From NCBI GenBank assembly GCA_029433365.1, contig JAQTHZ010000002.1:124001-188000 (forward strand): 64,000 nucleotides of DNA. The letters run 5' to 3'. Positions within the stretch are counted from its first letter, which is position 1. Each line of letters opens with the position of its first letter. The notes under the pieces were generated by a model. The model did not search any database and was not told the DNA's origin. It was given only the letters and a program-made list of their open reading frames with translations. This document shows positions 22,480 to 31,616 of the stretch, in pieces. Origin of the DNA: Orbaceae bacterium ESL0721. Lineage in GTDB: Bacteria; Pseudomonadota; Gammaproteobacteria; Enterobacterales; Orbaceae. Both the position numbers and the translations under genes were made by a program.

Positions 22480-22498
22480 GTAAATGATAATTATTCTA
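22480..22498 (+). promoter_or_regulatory. Fur box
   Basis: GTAAATGATAATTATTCTA matches 14 of 19 positions of the classical Fur consensus GATAATGATAATCATTATC, including the whole AATGATAAT core. It overlaps the predicted +1, so iron-loaded Fur would block initiation. Confidence 0.8.
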
Positions 22499-22540
22499 TT
22501 TATTATCTGGCTACCCAATTTTCCTCATTAAGGAGTTACA

Positions 22541-23479
22541 ATGTTTTCGCATATAAAAAAGAGAATGCTATTTTTGATTGCACTACTACCTATATTAGCC
22601 GGTTGTGATAACAATACTCCAACGCCAAACGACAGGCCAACTATCACAATCGAACATCAGCAAGGCAAAACGGAAGTACCTCTAAATCCAGAGAAAGTTG
22701 CTGTATTTAATATCGCAACCTTAGATATGATGGATGCTTTACAGATTCCAGTTGCAGCCGTACCACAATCAACCGTCCACTTCCCGACTTTCTTATCAAA
22801 ATATAGTGGTAAAGAGTATACAAATGTAGGGACTCTTTTTGAACCAAACTACGAAGTGTTAAGTACTATTAAACCTGATCTTATTATTGCTGGTGGCAGA
22901 GCCAATGATGCTTATAAAAAATTGAGCACAATCGCCCCAACTATCTCTCTTGAAATTGACCCAACACATTATGTTGAAAGCTTGACCACCCGTATGGAAC
23001 AGCTAGGCACTATCTTTAATAAAAAAGAGGAAGCAGATAAACTTGTTGCAGATTTTAAACAAGAGATCGCCAATACTCGTGCTAAAACAGCAAACGCTGG
23101 TACAGCTTTAGTGCTTATGGTTAATGGCGGTAAAATGTCGGCATATGGTCCTAACTCACGTTTTGGTTTTGTTTATGATGAACTTGGATTTAAACCTGCA
23201 ACTATTTTTGCCGAAGTTGGTCCGCATGGCAATGCTGTTACTTCTGAATTTATCTTAACGGTTAATCCAGATTGGATATTTGTTCTTGACCGTGATACAG
23301 CTATCGGTAAAAAAGCATCTGAATCTGCCAAACAGGTTTTAGATAATGAGCTGGTGCGTAAAACAGAAGCATGGCAGAATAACCATATTATCTACTTGGA
23401 TTCAACCGCAGCCTATATCGCAGGTGGCATTCAAACTTATAGCCGCCTAATGGATCAAATCAATGCGGCGTTAAAATAG
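22541..23479 (+). CDS. Siderophore-binding lipoprotein of an ABC importer (FatB/VctP/YclQ-like)
   Basis: A 312-residue periplasmic binding protein with signal peptide and lipobox ILAGC (Cys22), so membrane-anchored. The family core runs from ITIEHQQGKTEVPLNPEKVAV through PDLIIAGGRANDAYKKLS and VNGGKMSAYGPNSRFG to VLDRDTAIG. Overall it resembles the catecholate/petrobactin binders VctP, FatB, CeuE and YclQ. The exact siderophore cannot be told. The operon with two permeases and an ATPase, and the Fur box upstream, support iron uptake. Confidence 0.88.
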   Translation: MFSHIKKRMLFLIALLPILAGCDNNTPTPNDRPTITIEHQQGKTEVPLNPEKVAVFNIATLDMMDALQIPVAAVPQSTVHFPTFLSKYSGKEYTNVGTLFEPNYEVLSTIKPDLIIAGGRANDAYKKLSTIAPTISLEIDPTHYVESLTTRMEQLGTIFNKKEEADKLVADFKQEIANTRAKTANAGTALVLMVNGGKMSAYGPNSRFGFVYDELGFKPATIFAEVGPHGNAVTSEFILTVNPDWIFVLDRDTAIGKKASESAKQVLDNELVRKTEAWQNNHIIYLDSTAAYIAGGIQTYSRLMDQINAALK

Positions 23480-23501
23480 ATCGTTAAAAACGATCTATTT
23501 T
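23473..23501 (+). terminator. Hairpin at the end of the binding-protein gene
   Basis: AAAATAGATCG and CGATCTATTTT pair perfectly around a 7-base loop, overlapping the stop codon. It probably acts as an intra-operon attenuator, giving more binding protein than permease. Confidence 0.65.
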
Positions 23502-23508
23502 AGATATG

Positions 23509-23620
23509 ATTTAAGTTAGCTATTATTTAAGTTAATTATTACTTAAGTTAACTATGAGTAAAGTTAACTATGATTAAAGTTAACCATAATTTAAATTAGA
23601 TACAATCTAAATAATAATTT
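23509..23620. repeat. 16-bp tandem array, about 6-7 decayed units
   Basis: Successive 16-base units start at 23509, 23525, 23541, 23557, 23573, 23589 and 23605. The core is TTAAGTTAACTAT; the first six are clear and the seventh is decayed. The array fills the gap between the binding-protein gene and the first permease gene. Confidence 0.85.
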
Positions 23621-23635
23621 ATAAACTGAAAGATA

Positions 23636-24592
23636 ATGAAATCACTCTATTTTATTGCTGCTATCCTGACTGTTATTGGGTTGGCAGTAATAAGTCTTTT
23701 TATCGGAGCAGGGCACATTACGCCAGCTGATCTCTACTCAAACGAAAACATTCGCGACATCTTTTTTGCCAGTAGAGTGCCAAGAACGGTTGCACTACTG
23801 TTTGCGGGTAGTGCAATGAGTGTTAGTGGTCTAATTATGCAACTGCTCACACAAAATCGTTTTGTCGAACCAACATTGGTCGGAACAACCCAGTCAGCCA
23901 GTTTAGGTTTACTGGTGATGATGGTCTTCGCCCCTGCGGCTTCAATTATGAGTAAAATGGTAGTTGCTTCCCTTTTTGCCATGGCAGGCACACTACTCTT
24001 TATGCTCATCTCGCGCAAAATCGTCTTAAAATCAACTTTAATGGTACCACTGATCGGCATCATGTTAGGCGCAGTGATCAGCGCGATTACCACTTTCTTT
24101 GCCATGTATTTTGATCTACTGCAATCACTTGGTGGCTGGGAATCAGGTGATTTTTCAGGTATTTTACGTGGTCGTTACGAACTGTTATGGCTAGTCGGTG
24201 GCTTGACGTTACTCGCCTGCTTTTGTGCTGATCAATTTACTATTGCAGGATTAGGTCGCGACTTCTCAATTAATATTGGACTCAACTACCGTCGCGTTAT
24301 GTTACTTGGTCTCACAGTAATTGCATTAATTGGGGGCATTGTTGTGGTTGTTGTTGGCGTATTGCCATTTTTGGGGTTGATTGTTCCCAATATTGTGAGT
24401 CTCCTTTTTGGCGATAATATCCGCAAAACCATGCCATGGATCTGCCTATTTGGCGGGGGATTAGTTCTTCTCTGTGATATTATTGGGCGTACAATTCGTT
24501 ACCCTTTCGAGATTCCAGTTAGCGTTATTCTTGGTGTTGTTGGCGCCGTTCTCTTTCTTATTTTATTGAATCGAAAACGTTATGCAAATTGA
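23636..24592 (+). CDS. Siderophore ABC permease, FecCD family (first subunit)
   Basis: A 318-residue inner-membrane protein with eight to ten hydrophobic segments. FecCD marks are FFASRVPRTVALLFAGSAMSVSG near residue 50 (read in two parts: FFASRVPRTVALL and FAGSAMSVSG), QLLTQNRFVEPTLVGT, the coupling segment SINIGLNYRRVMLL and GVLPFLGLIVPNIVSLLFG. It forms a heterodimeric channel with the next gene product, whose start lies inside its last codons (11-base overlap). Confidence 0.9.
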   Translation: MKSLYFIAAILTVIGLAVISLFIGAGHITPADLYSNENIRDIFFASRVPRTVALLFAGSAMSVSGLIMQLLTQNRFVEPTLVGTTQSASLGLLVMMVFAPAASIMSKMVVASLFAMAGTLLFMLISRKIVLKSTLMVPLIGIMLGAVISAITTFFAMYFDLLQSLGGWESGDFSGILRGRYELLWLVGGLTLLACFCADQFTIAGLGRDFSINIGLNYRRVMLLGLTVIALIGGIVVVVVGVLPFLGLIVPNIVSLLFGDNIRKTMPWICLFGGGLVLLCDIIGRTIRYPFEIPVSVILGVVGAVLFLILLNRKRYAN

Positions 24593-25553
24593 GCAAATTT
24601 CACATCTCTCCAGTCCAAAACGGCTAATTTTTCTCGCTATATTGGCACTATGCTGCATCTTATTTTTTATGACAATCAATCTAAAAGGTAATATTCACTA
24701 TATTTTGGTTGATCGTAGTTGGATTCTCCTCACCATGATTTTAGTCGCCTTCTGTGCAGCGGCATCGACACTGCTCTTTCAGACGGTCACCAATAATCGC
24801 ATACTAACCCCTGCATTAATGGGAATCGAGCCGTTATTTATCTTAATTCAGACCGTCGTTGTATTCTTTATTGATTCACAAGGGATTCCCTTTATTGGTA
24901 CTATCGGCAAATTTATTTGTGAATCAACCCTGCTCATTCTATTTTCGCTCTTTCTCTATCGAGGACTCTTTACTCGCCTAAAACAGAACTTATATTTAGT
25001 GTTAATGATCGGTATTATTTTAGGTACCTTATTTCGTAGTTTTTCTAATTTACTACAACGGTTAATGACTCCAAGTGAATTTGCGATTATCCAGAGCCGT
25101 ATCTTTGCTACCTTTACCCAAGCTGAGCCAGCGCTCATTATTGCCTCAGTGGTTATTGCGATAGCGGCTGGAATCATTTTATGGCGAATGCGTTTTCGTT
25201 TTGATGTACTTGCTTTAGGGCGCGACAATGCCATTAACCTTGGAATCAGCTATCGGCGCAGCGTGACCACAATTCTTATGCTCGTCTCAATTCTAGTTGC
25301 CATCTCAACAGCATTAGTTGGACCATTTACCTTTCTAGGACTATTAATTGCCAACTTAGCTTATAGTATTAGTGGCTCTAGCCAGCACCGCTATCTATTA
25401 CCAACAGCCTTTCTGCTTGGGGTGATCTTTCTAGTCGGTGGGCAGATGGTTTTACAACATCTACTCAATATGTCAGGCACACTCCCAATTGTTGTGGAGT
25501 TTATTGGTGGGCTTCTTTTTATCTTCTTATTATTAAAAAAGGTGACAATGTGA
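24582..25553 (+). CDS. Siderophore ABC permease, FecCD family (second subunit)
   Basis: A 323-residue paralogue of the preceding permease with a similar membrane pattern. Conserved points are TVTNNRILTPALMGIEPLF, LALGRDNAINLGISYRRSVT (the ATPase-coupling helix) and LVGPFTFLGLLIANLAYSI. It starts inside the upstream gene and its stop overlaps the ATPase start, a tight translational coupling typical of VctDGC and YclNOP operons. Confidence 0.9.
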   Translation: MQIEQISHLSSPKRLIFLAILALCCILFFMTINLKGNIHYILVDRSWILLTMILVAFCAAASTLLFQTVTNNRILTPALMGIEPLFILIQTVVVFFIDSQGIPFIGTIGKFICESTLLILFSLFLYRGLFTRLKQNLYLVLMIGIILGTLFRSFSNLLQRLMTPSEFAIIQSRIFATFTQAEPALIIASVVIAIAAGIILWRMRFRFDVLALGRDNAINLGISYRRSVTTILMLVSILVAISTALVGPFTFLGLLIANLAYSISGSSQHRYLLPTAFLLGVIFLVGGQMVLQHLLNMSGTLPIVVEFIGGLLFIFLLLKKVTM

Positions 25554-26305
25554 TTGAAATTGATAACATCAGCAAACAGTATCAAACAACCTTTGTCTTA
25601 AAAAATGTCAACGCGACAATCACTAAAGGTGGCATTACCTCAATTATTGGTCCTAATGGCGCAGGCAAATCAACGTTGTTATCGATTATTAGTAGACTGC
25701 TCATTGCCGATGAAGGGGTAGTACGAGTTAATAATCTAGATGTTGCAACCACCCCAAGTGACAAATTAGCAACCTATCTCTCAGTATTACGCCAAGAGAA
25801 CCGCTATACCAGCCGTTTAACGGTGCAAGAGTTAGTTGGATTTGGGCGCTACCCTTATACAAAAGGGCGACTAAATAGTGATGATCATCGCCGCATTGCA
25901 GAGGCGCTTGATTATCTCAATTTAACCGAATTTAAAGACCGTTTTTTAGATGAGTTATCTGGTGGGCAGCGTCAACGTGCTTATGTCGCAATGATACTTT
26001 GCCAAGATACCGAATATGTATTACTAGATGAACCCCTCAATAATCTGGATATGAAACACTCAGTTTCAATGATGAAACAGCTGCGAAAAGCCGCAGATGA
26101 ACTCGGTAAAACTGTTGTATTAGTGATTCACGATATTAATTTTGCTTCTGTCTATTCTGATACCATTTTAGCGATGAAAAAAGGGGAGGTTGTCTATCAA
26201 GGTACACCGGATGATATTATGCGCTCCTCTATTTTAGAAGATATTTTTGATACCCCAATTAAAATAGAGCAGGTGTGTGGGCAAAATATTGCTGTCTACT
26301 ATTAG
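25550..26305 (+). CDS. Siderophore ABC transporter ATP-binding protein
   Basis: A 251-residue cytosolic ATPase of the FecE/FepC type that energises the two permeases. Walker A is GPNGAGKST, the Q-loop is in LSVLRQENRYTSRL, the signature is LSGGQRQRAYVAM, Walker B is YVLLDEP and the switch histidine is in LVIHDINFA. The start is a GTG overlapping the previous stop by four bases (GTGA). Confidence 0.93.
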   Translation: MIEIDNISKQYQTTFVLKNVNATITKGGITSIIGPNGAGKSTLLSIISRLLIADEGVVRVNNLDVATTPSDKLATYLSVLRQENRYTSRLTVQELVGFGRYPYTKGRLNSDDHRRIAEALDYLNLTEFKDRFLDELSGGQRQRAYVAMILCQDTEYVLLDEPLNNLDMKHSVSMMKQLRKAADELGKTVVLVIHDINFASVYSDTILAMKKGEVVYQGTPDDIMRSSILEDIFDTPIKIEQVCGQNIAVYY

Positions 26306-26806
26306 ATTCTCTAACTATTAGAACACATAACTAAAAAAAAACAATAATCTATAAGCAGCTGTAATGCAGATAAAAGATTGAAGAATTACCCAATAGCGGT
26401 AAAGAATTCAGAATAAATATTTACAATTCTTTGTGATTATTGTTAAATGCGTGGTTTATACGTTAAACCAAATAGGAAAAACAGTAAATTGCCGCTATTC
26501 ACTCTTTTTAAACAAACTTATTTAACGATTAAACCAAATTTTCGTCCAATAATTAATCAAGGTAATCTGCTTCATAATCGCCAATTAATATAAACTTTTG
26601 CCAGTGAGTGATGCTTTTATCAGAAAGCAGCATCCATATATTAGATCTCGCTCACAATATTAACATTAATAGAGACAATGTATTTGATCATCCCTCTATT
26701 TCTAATCAATATAACCAAAAATTTCAATCTATATTACTGACTTAAAATAATATAGTATAGGATCCTAACTGGTCTACTCATCCTGTCTATAAGAGGTATT
26801 TATTCT
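26306..26806. other. Intergenic region upstream of fruBKA
   Basis: No open reading frame is seen. The region contains AATAGCGG (26392-26399) and its inverse CCGCTATT (26492-26499), and a small hairpin TGCTTT/AAAGCA around 26612-26629. The only fru-operator-like sequence is a weak palindromic TTTAACGATTAAA at 26521-26533, far from the gene. No firm promoter could be fixed; the last 100 bases are very AT-rich. Confidence 0.5.
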
Positions 26807-28015
26807 ATGTTCCATTTAATCAAAGATGATATTCATTTAAATGAATGCGCGAATAATAAAACAGATGCAATAAAAAAAATCGCTGCTGCACTCACATCCG
26901 CTGGCTTTGTAGGCGAAGGATATGTCGATGGTATGCTCGAAAGAGAGTCGCAAGCTTCAACCTATTTAGGTATCGGTATAGCCATTCCACATGGAACACC
27001 AAAAACACGCCATTTGGTGAAAAAAACCGGTGTACAGGTATTCTGTTTCCCAGATGGTGTAGTATGGGGTGATGATGGCGAAAAAGCCTATGTTGCAATT
27101 GGTATTGCAGCAAGTTCGAATGAACATTTAGAGCTCCTACGTCAGTTAACACATGTATTAAGCGCTGACGGCATGGAAGAGAAAATTAAACATATTCGAA
27201 CTGCCGACGAAGCTGTTGCTCTTTTAACTGGTAAAGAGACCTCAGATGGCGATAAATTATCGATTACTCAATCATCACTACTATTAGATATTCCTGCCGA
27301 TGACCTAGCCACTTTACAAGCACTTAATGCCTCTCGCCTCAAACAGCAAAATGCGGTCAATAACGCATTTATTGAGGCTGTTTTAAGTAGTAAACCAAAC
27401 TATTTAGGTGGTGGCGTTTGGATTAATGATAGTCAAAATGGTAATCTAAAAAATGCACTTGCCTTTAGCCGTACTAACAATACGATTGATGATAATGGCA
27501 AAACAGTTAAAGCACTTATCACTATCTCCTCAATTGATAATGCCACAACTGATGTGATTAACCGTATTGCTGATCTAGCCTTTAATCAGCAGTTAGATAA
27601 ACTCCTTTCAGCGAATAGTGATCAGTTAATCGCACTATTTACCGGCTCACAAGATAGTTCAATCCCAACGGATAATTCTACACCTGAAGATATTGCACCA
27701 GAAGATACGCCACCTGAAGAGGTTAGCGCTGAATTTGTGATTGAAAACGAGAACGGGCTACATACACGCCCCTCCTCTGTACTGGTTAAATTAGCCAAAG
27801 AGTTTAACAGTAAAATCACGATCGCCAATTTAGATCGCACCGCAGCAGATGGCTCTTTCCCCTCTGCAAGTGCCACAAGTTTAATGAAAATCGTCGCTCT
27901 TGGTGCAAAAAAAGGGACCCATTTACGATTTACAGCTGTCGGTGAAGATGCCGCTGATGCCATTGATGCTATTGGTAAGGCGATTAAGAGCGGTTTAGGT
28001 GAGGGTAAGGAATAA
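26807..28015 (+). CDS. fruB: Fructose PTS diphosphoryl transfer protein (EIIA-Fru plus FPr)
   Basis: FruB carries phosphate from Enzyme I to the fructose EIIB domain. The 402-residue protein (376 in E. coli) has an N-terminal EIIA with the phospho-accepting His62 in IAIPHGTPKTRH, a middle domain (about 150-280), an acidic proline-rich linker (about 288-306) and a C-terminal HPr-like FPr domain with His319 in NGLHTRPSSVLVKLA and the regulatory-site region SATSLMKIVALGAKKG. The longer linker explains most of the extra length. The stop overlaps the fruK start by one base. Confidence 0.96.
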   Translation: MFHLIKDDIHLNECANNKTDAIKKIAAALTSAGFVGEGYVDGMLERESQASTYLGIGIAIPHGTPKTRHLVKKTGVQVFCFPDGVVWGDDGEKAYVAIGIAASSNEHLELLRQLTHVLSADGMEEKIKHIRTADEAVALLTGKETSDGDKLSITQSSLLLDIPADDLATLQALNASRLKQQNAVNNAFIEAVLSSKPNYLGGGVWINDSQNGNLKNALAFSRTNNTIDDNGKTVKALITISSIDNATTDVINRIADLAFNQQLDKLLSANSDQLIALFTGSQDSSIPTDNSTPEDIAPEDTPPEEVSAEFVIENENGLHTRPSSVLVKLAKEFNSKITIANLDRTAADGSFPSASATSLMKIVALGAKKGTHLRFTAVGEDAADAIDAIGKAIKSGLGEGKE

Positions 28016-28950
28016 TGAGCTATCAAATTGCAACAATTACCTTAAATCCCGCTTATGACCTCTTAGGTTACTGCGAAAAGATTGCGTTAGGTGATGTTAA
28101 TTTAGTTCAAACTACCGATCTGCTTCCTGCTGGTAAAGGGATCAACGTAGCTAAAGTGCTGGCAGATTTAGATGTAAAATTAACTGTCGGTGGTTTTTTA
28201 GGCTGTGAAAATCGTGACGGTTTTACTACGCTCTTCAACACCTTAGGGGTAACTGATAAGTTTGAAACTATCTCAGGGCGAACACGTATAAATGTCAAAT
28301 TAACTGAACAAAATAGTGATGTAACCGATCTCAATTTTTCTGGATTTACCATCACAGAAGAGGATTGGCAACAATTTGTTACCCACTCACTACAGTGGCT
28401 AAAGGGGATGGATATGGTTGCTATCTGCGGTAGCTTACCTGTTGGTCTCTCCCTAGATAAACTGACTGAGTGGATGGAGCAGGTTAAACAGATCTGCCCT
28501 AAAATCATTTTTGACAGTAGCCGTGATGCACTGGTTGCCGGCTTAAAAGCCAAACCATGGCTAATCAAACCTAATGATAAAGAGTTAGAGATATTAGTTG
28601 GTCACCCACTACCTACCTTAACGGAGATAAAATCAGCAGCAACTCAATTAATCCAAGATGGAATTGAAAATGTGGTGGTCTCACTGGGTAGTAAAGGGGC
28701 GCTATGGGTCACAAAAGGTGAAGCGTGGCTTGCCAAACCCCCTAAATGCAAAGTGGTGAGCACAGTTGGTGCTGGTGACTCGATGGTTGCTGGTATCATT
28801 TATGGATTACATAAAAGAATGTCGCTAAAAGAGACATTAGTTTTTGCATCGAGTGTTGCTGCACTATCTGTTGAGCAGGCGGGTGTTGGCATTTCAAATC
28901 GTCAAGATGTTGACAATATGGTAAATAAAATCGAGATCATTGCAAGTTAG
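28015..28950 (+). CDS. fruK: 1-phosphofructokinase
   Basis: FruK phosphorylates fructose-1-phosphate, the PTS product, to fructose-1,6-bisphosphate for glycolysis. The 311-residue PfkB-family kinase shows TLNPAYDLLG at the N-terminus, PAGKGINVAKVLADL (substrate site) and STVGAGDSMVAGIIYGL with the catalytic aspartate near residue 255. It lies between fruB and fruA, the standard fru operon order, with an overlap upstream and 8 bases downstream. Confidence 0.97.
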   Translation: MSYQIATITLNPAYDLLGYCEKIALGDVNLVQTTDLLPAGKGINVAKVLADLDVKLTVGGFLGCENRDGFTTLFNTLGVTDKFETISGRTRINVKLTEQNSDVTDLNFSGFTITEEDWQQFVTHSLQWLKGMDMVAICGSLPVGLSLDKLTEWMEQVKQICPKIIFDSSRDALVAGLKAKPWLIKPNDKELEILVGHPLPTLTEIKSAATQLIQDGIENVVVSLGSKGALWVTKGEAWLAKPPKCKVVSTVGAGDSMVAGIIYGLHKRMSLKETLVFASSVAALSVEQAGVGISNRQDVDNMVNKIEIIAS

Positions 28951-28958
28951 GAGCAAGC

Positions 28959-30653
28959 ATGAATATATATATTATCGAAGGAAGCAGTGCAGGTCCTGTT
29001 AATGGGCGCCTCGCTAAAGCAGAACTAGCTTTAGCGGCCAAAGAGTTGAATTTTAATATTGTAGACAGTGCTACAGCAGCTGATATTGTTGTTGCTCTTG
29101 GTTCAGGTACCTTAAGTGACCAAGCGGTTATTGGTAAAAAAGTGTATACCGTTGCCAATTTAGATGACCTTTTTGCTAATCCAAAGCAGATCTTATCTGA
29201 CGCTGAAAGCGGAGCCCAAACCTATACTAAACCTGCTGAAACAGCAGCTACTCCAACTGCTAACAGTGACGATAAAGTAGTAAGAATCGTTGCGGTTACT
29301 GCATGCCCAACTGGCGTCGCACACACTTTTATGGCGGCAGAAGCCATTGAAGAGGAGGCTAAAAAACGGGGTTGGTGGTGCAAAGTAGAAACCCGTGGTT
29401 CTGTTGGTGTCGGTAATGAGTTATCGCCAGAGGAGATCGCCGCTGCTGATGTGGTTATTGCTGCCTGTGATATCGAGGTCGATCTCAGTAAATTTGCCGG
29501 CAAAAAGTTATATCGAACTAAAACTGGCCCTGCACTGAAAAAGACCGCACAAGAGTTAGATAGAGCACTCAAAGAGGCGACTATTTACCAACCTTCAGCT
29601 ACAGCGACATCTACAGCATCAAATAAAGAGAAAAAAGGCGCCTATCAACATCTGTTAACTGGTGTCTCTTACATGTTACCAATGGTGGTGGCGGGTGGAT
29701 TAATCACTGCGCTAGCTTTTGCTTTTGGCGGATTTGAAACAGTTGATGGCGTTCAGAAATTGATCGGCGAACCGCATTTGGCCCAAATTGGTGGACTGGC
29801 ATTCTCATTAATGGTGCCACTATTAGCAGGTTATATCGCCTACTCAATTGCTGATAGACCAGGACTTGCACCAGGTCTTGTTGGTGGTCTACTTGCTGTA
29901 TCTGTTGGTGCTGGATTCCTTGGTGGTATTATTATCGGTTACTTTGCCGGTTATTTTGCCCTTCTTCTCACTCGTTATGTACCCCTGCCACGTAGTATGG
30001 AAGCGTTAAAACCGATTCTAATTGTGCCGCTCTTTGCCACTTTAGTTACTGGGCTAGTGATGCTCTTTATTATCGGTACGCCAATTGCATGGTTAATGAA
30101 TGAATTGACAGCGTGGCTACAATCAATGGGCACAGCTAATGCTGTTATTCTTGGCGCCATTTTAGGTGGCATGATGTGTTCCGATATGGGTGGACCTATC
30201 AATAAAGTGGCTTATGCATTTGGTGTCAGTTTAATTTCTGCAAATACCTATGGTCCAATGGCCGCAGTTATGGCTGGCGGTATGGTTCCACCTCTTGCCA
30301 TGAGTATTGCGACATTTATCGCGCGCAAAAAATTTGCCAAAGTTGAGCAAGAGAGTGGTAAAGCAGCTTTTGTTTTAGGGTTATGCTTTATCTCAGAAGG
30401 GGCGATTCCATTTGCAGCGCGTGATCCACTACGTGTACTCCCATGCTCAATTGTGGGTGGTGCGATTGCTGGCGGTATGGCGCTTGCCTTTGGTTCACAA
30501 CTAATGACACCACATGGTGGTCTCTTTGCACTGGCTATACCAGGCGTTGTGACACCTGTTATTGGTTACCTAATCTCTATCGTAACTGGTGCAGTGATTG
30601 CTGGTGTTCTTTATGCCATCGTCAAAAAACCAGATGCAGCAGCAGTAGCTTAA
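28959..30653 (+). CDS. fruA: Fructose-specific PTS EIIBC component
   Basis: FruA imports fructose and phosphorylates it at C1. The 564-residue protein has a degenerate IIB' domain (1-90), then an active IIB with the phosphocysteine Cys116 in AVTACPTGVAHTFMAAEAIE, then a IIC domain (about 225-560) of eight to nine membrane segments with SYMLPMVVAGGLITALAF, DMGGPINKVAYAFG and FISEGAIPFAARDPLRVLP. Length equals E. coli FruA (563). Expression of the operon is presumably under a Cra-type repressor, but no clear operator was found. Confidence 0.97.
   Translation: MNIYIIEGSSAGPVNGRLAKAELALAAKELNFNIVDSATAADIVVALGSGTLSDQAVIGKKVYTVANLDDLFANPKQILSDAESGAQTYTKPAETAATPTANSDDKVVRIVAVTACPTGVAHTFMAAEAIEEEAKKRGWWCKVETRGSVGVGNELSPEEIAAADVVIAACDIEVDLSKFAGKKLYRTKTGPALKKTAQELDRALKEATIYQPSATATSTASNKEKKGAYQHLLTGVSYMLPMVVAGGLITALAFAFGGFETVDGVQKLIGEPHLAQIGGLAFSLMVPLLAGYIAYSIADRPGLAPGLVGGLLAVSVGAGFLGGIIIGYFAGYFALLLTRYVPLPRSMEALKPILIVPLFATLVTGLVMLFIIGTPIAWLMNELTAWLQSMGTANAVILGAILGGMMCSDMGGPINKVAYAFGVSLISANTYGPMAAVMAGGMVPPLAMSIATFIARKKFAKVEQESGKAAFVLGLCFISEGAIPFAARDPLRVLPCSIVGGAIAGGMALAFGSQLMTPHGGLFALAIPGVVTPVIGYLISIVTGAVIAGVLYAIVKKPDAAAVA
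30370..30382 (+). repeat. 13-base motif variant (one mismatch, inside fruA)
   Basis: TTGTTTTAGGGTT differs from the motif only at the first base. It codes part of FVLGL in FruA. Confidence 0.5.
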
Positions 30654-30671
30654 GTTTATTTCACTAATAAG

Positions 30672-30709
30672 AAAAAAAGGGTTATAGATTATCTATGACC
30701 CTTTTTTTA
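30672..30709. terminator. Bidirectional terminator between fruA and the LOG gene
   Basis: A-rich and T-rich arms flank a stem built on AGGGT/ACCCT and ATAG/CTAT with a short loop. The seven As on one side and seven Ts on the other make it work for both convergent genes. Confidence 0.85.
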
Positions 30710-30784
30710 TTTGATAGACGCAACATTTACTTATAATTGAATTTAACCATATTGAATTCAACTGGCTAGATAAAAAAGAAGATG

Positions 30785-31360
30785 CTACTTTTTTATCCAA
30801 CGTTCCAAATCTTTCGGAATATATTCATCCATTATCTGTAAAAGATTCCCCACCTCCTGCTGGACGATTAAGGTACGATAGAAGCTCTCACGAATAAAAC
30901 CCTCTTGCACAGAGTGGGATAAAAAAGCTAACAAGGGATCCCAAAACTGCTCACTATTTAACAGTGCTACTGGCTTTTCATGATAACCAATCTGTGCTCC
31001 GGTCCAAACTTCAAAAAGCTCCTCTAACGTTCCTGTCCCACCAGCCATAGCGATAAAACCGTCTGCAAGTGCTGACATTTTAGCTTTCCGTTCATGCATA
31101 TCTTTTACCACTTCTAAACGGGTGATACCTTTATGCGCCGTCTCCGCTTTCACTAATCGTTCAGGGATGATGCCAATCACCTCCCCACCATGGGCTAACG
31201 CAGCATTAGCAATTACCCCCATTAGCCCCATATTGCCACCACCATAAACTAAACAGCGACCCTGTTTAGCTAATGTCTGACCCAATAGTTTAGCCTGTTC
31301 TATATAAGCGGGATTATTCCCTTCGCTGGCACCACAAAAAACACAGATATTTTTTCTCAT
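30785..31360 (-). CDS. LOG family protein (TIGR00730; nucleoside 5'-monophosphate phosphoribohydrolase-like)
   Basis: A 191-residue Rossmann-fold protein. Family members hydrolyse N6-modified or plain AMP-type nucleotides to base and ribose-5-phosphate. The N-terminus ICVFCGASEGNNP, the GGGNMGLMGVIANAAL loop and DMHERKAKMSALADGF are typical. The usual PGGxGTxxE motif reads AGGTGTLEE here (the leading proline is alanine), followed by LFEVWTGAQIGYH. The glutamates and arginine expected for catalysis remain. It is monocistronic and convergent with fruA. Confidence 0.9.
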   Translation of the reverse strand: MRKNICVFCGASEGNNPAYIEQAKLLGQTLAKQGRCLVYGGGNMGLMGVIANAALAHGGEVIGIIPERLVKAETAHKGITRLEVVKDMHERKAKMSALADGFIAMAGGTGTLEELFEVWTGAQIGYHEKPVALLNSEQFWDPLLAFLSHSVQEGFIRESFYRTLIVQQEVGNLLQIMDEYIPKDLERWIKK

Positions 31361-31500
31361 AACGTCGACCTAAATGCTAACCATAAGATTAAAAAATTGA
31401 TTTTAACATAAGCGGTGATAATTTTCTGACTACCTTACTCGGCATATATAACGTTGCTGTTTATAAGGTGAGCAGTTAACCATAATCAACTATTTAAATA

Positions 31501-31529
31501 TTGACATCATTGCCAGAGACCGTTAATAT
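31501..31529 (+). promoter_or_regulatory. Promoter of tRNA-Asn
   Basis: A perfect TTGACA -35 box is 17 bases from TAATAT. The -10 box ends 11 bases before the mature tRNA 5' end. Confidence 0.75.
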
Positions 31530-31540
31530 GCTGCCCGTAT

Positions 31541-31616
31541 TCCTCCATAGTTCAGTCGGTAGAACGGCGGACTGTTAATCCGTATGTCACAGGTTCAAGT
31601 CCTGTTGGAGGAGCCA
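31541..31616 (+). tRNA. tRNA-Asn (anticodon GUU)
   Basis: A 76-base cloverleaf. TCCTCCA pairs with TGGAGGA, the anticodon loop is CTGTTAA with GTT at 31574-31576, the T-loop is GTTCAAGTC, and GCCA closes the 3' end. Confidence 0.97.

Larger units (their letters stand above)
22235..22540. other. Intergenic region with 16-bp tandem repeat, promoter and Fur box
   Basis: There is no open reading frame of note. At 22278-22325 three units of a 16-bp repeat occur; the last two share TTAATAAAGCTTCCA. The right half holds the promoter and Fur operator of the iron transport operon, listed separately. Confidence 0.7.

Noticed and set aside
26521-26533. TTTAACGATTAAA as a Cra (FruR) operator for fruBKA
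   Set aside because: It is palindromic and matches part of the Cra consensus, but it is about 285 bases from fruB and the flanking conserved bases are missing.
28107-28568. Minus-strand open frame of 153 codons inside fruK
   Set aside because: It is antisense to a clear fruK, has no family resemblance and no start signals.
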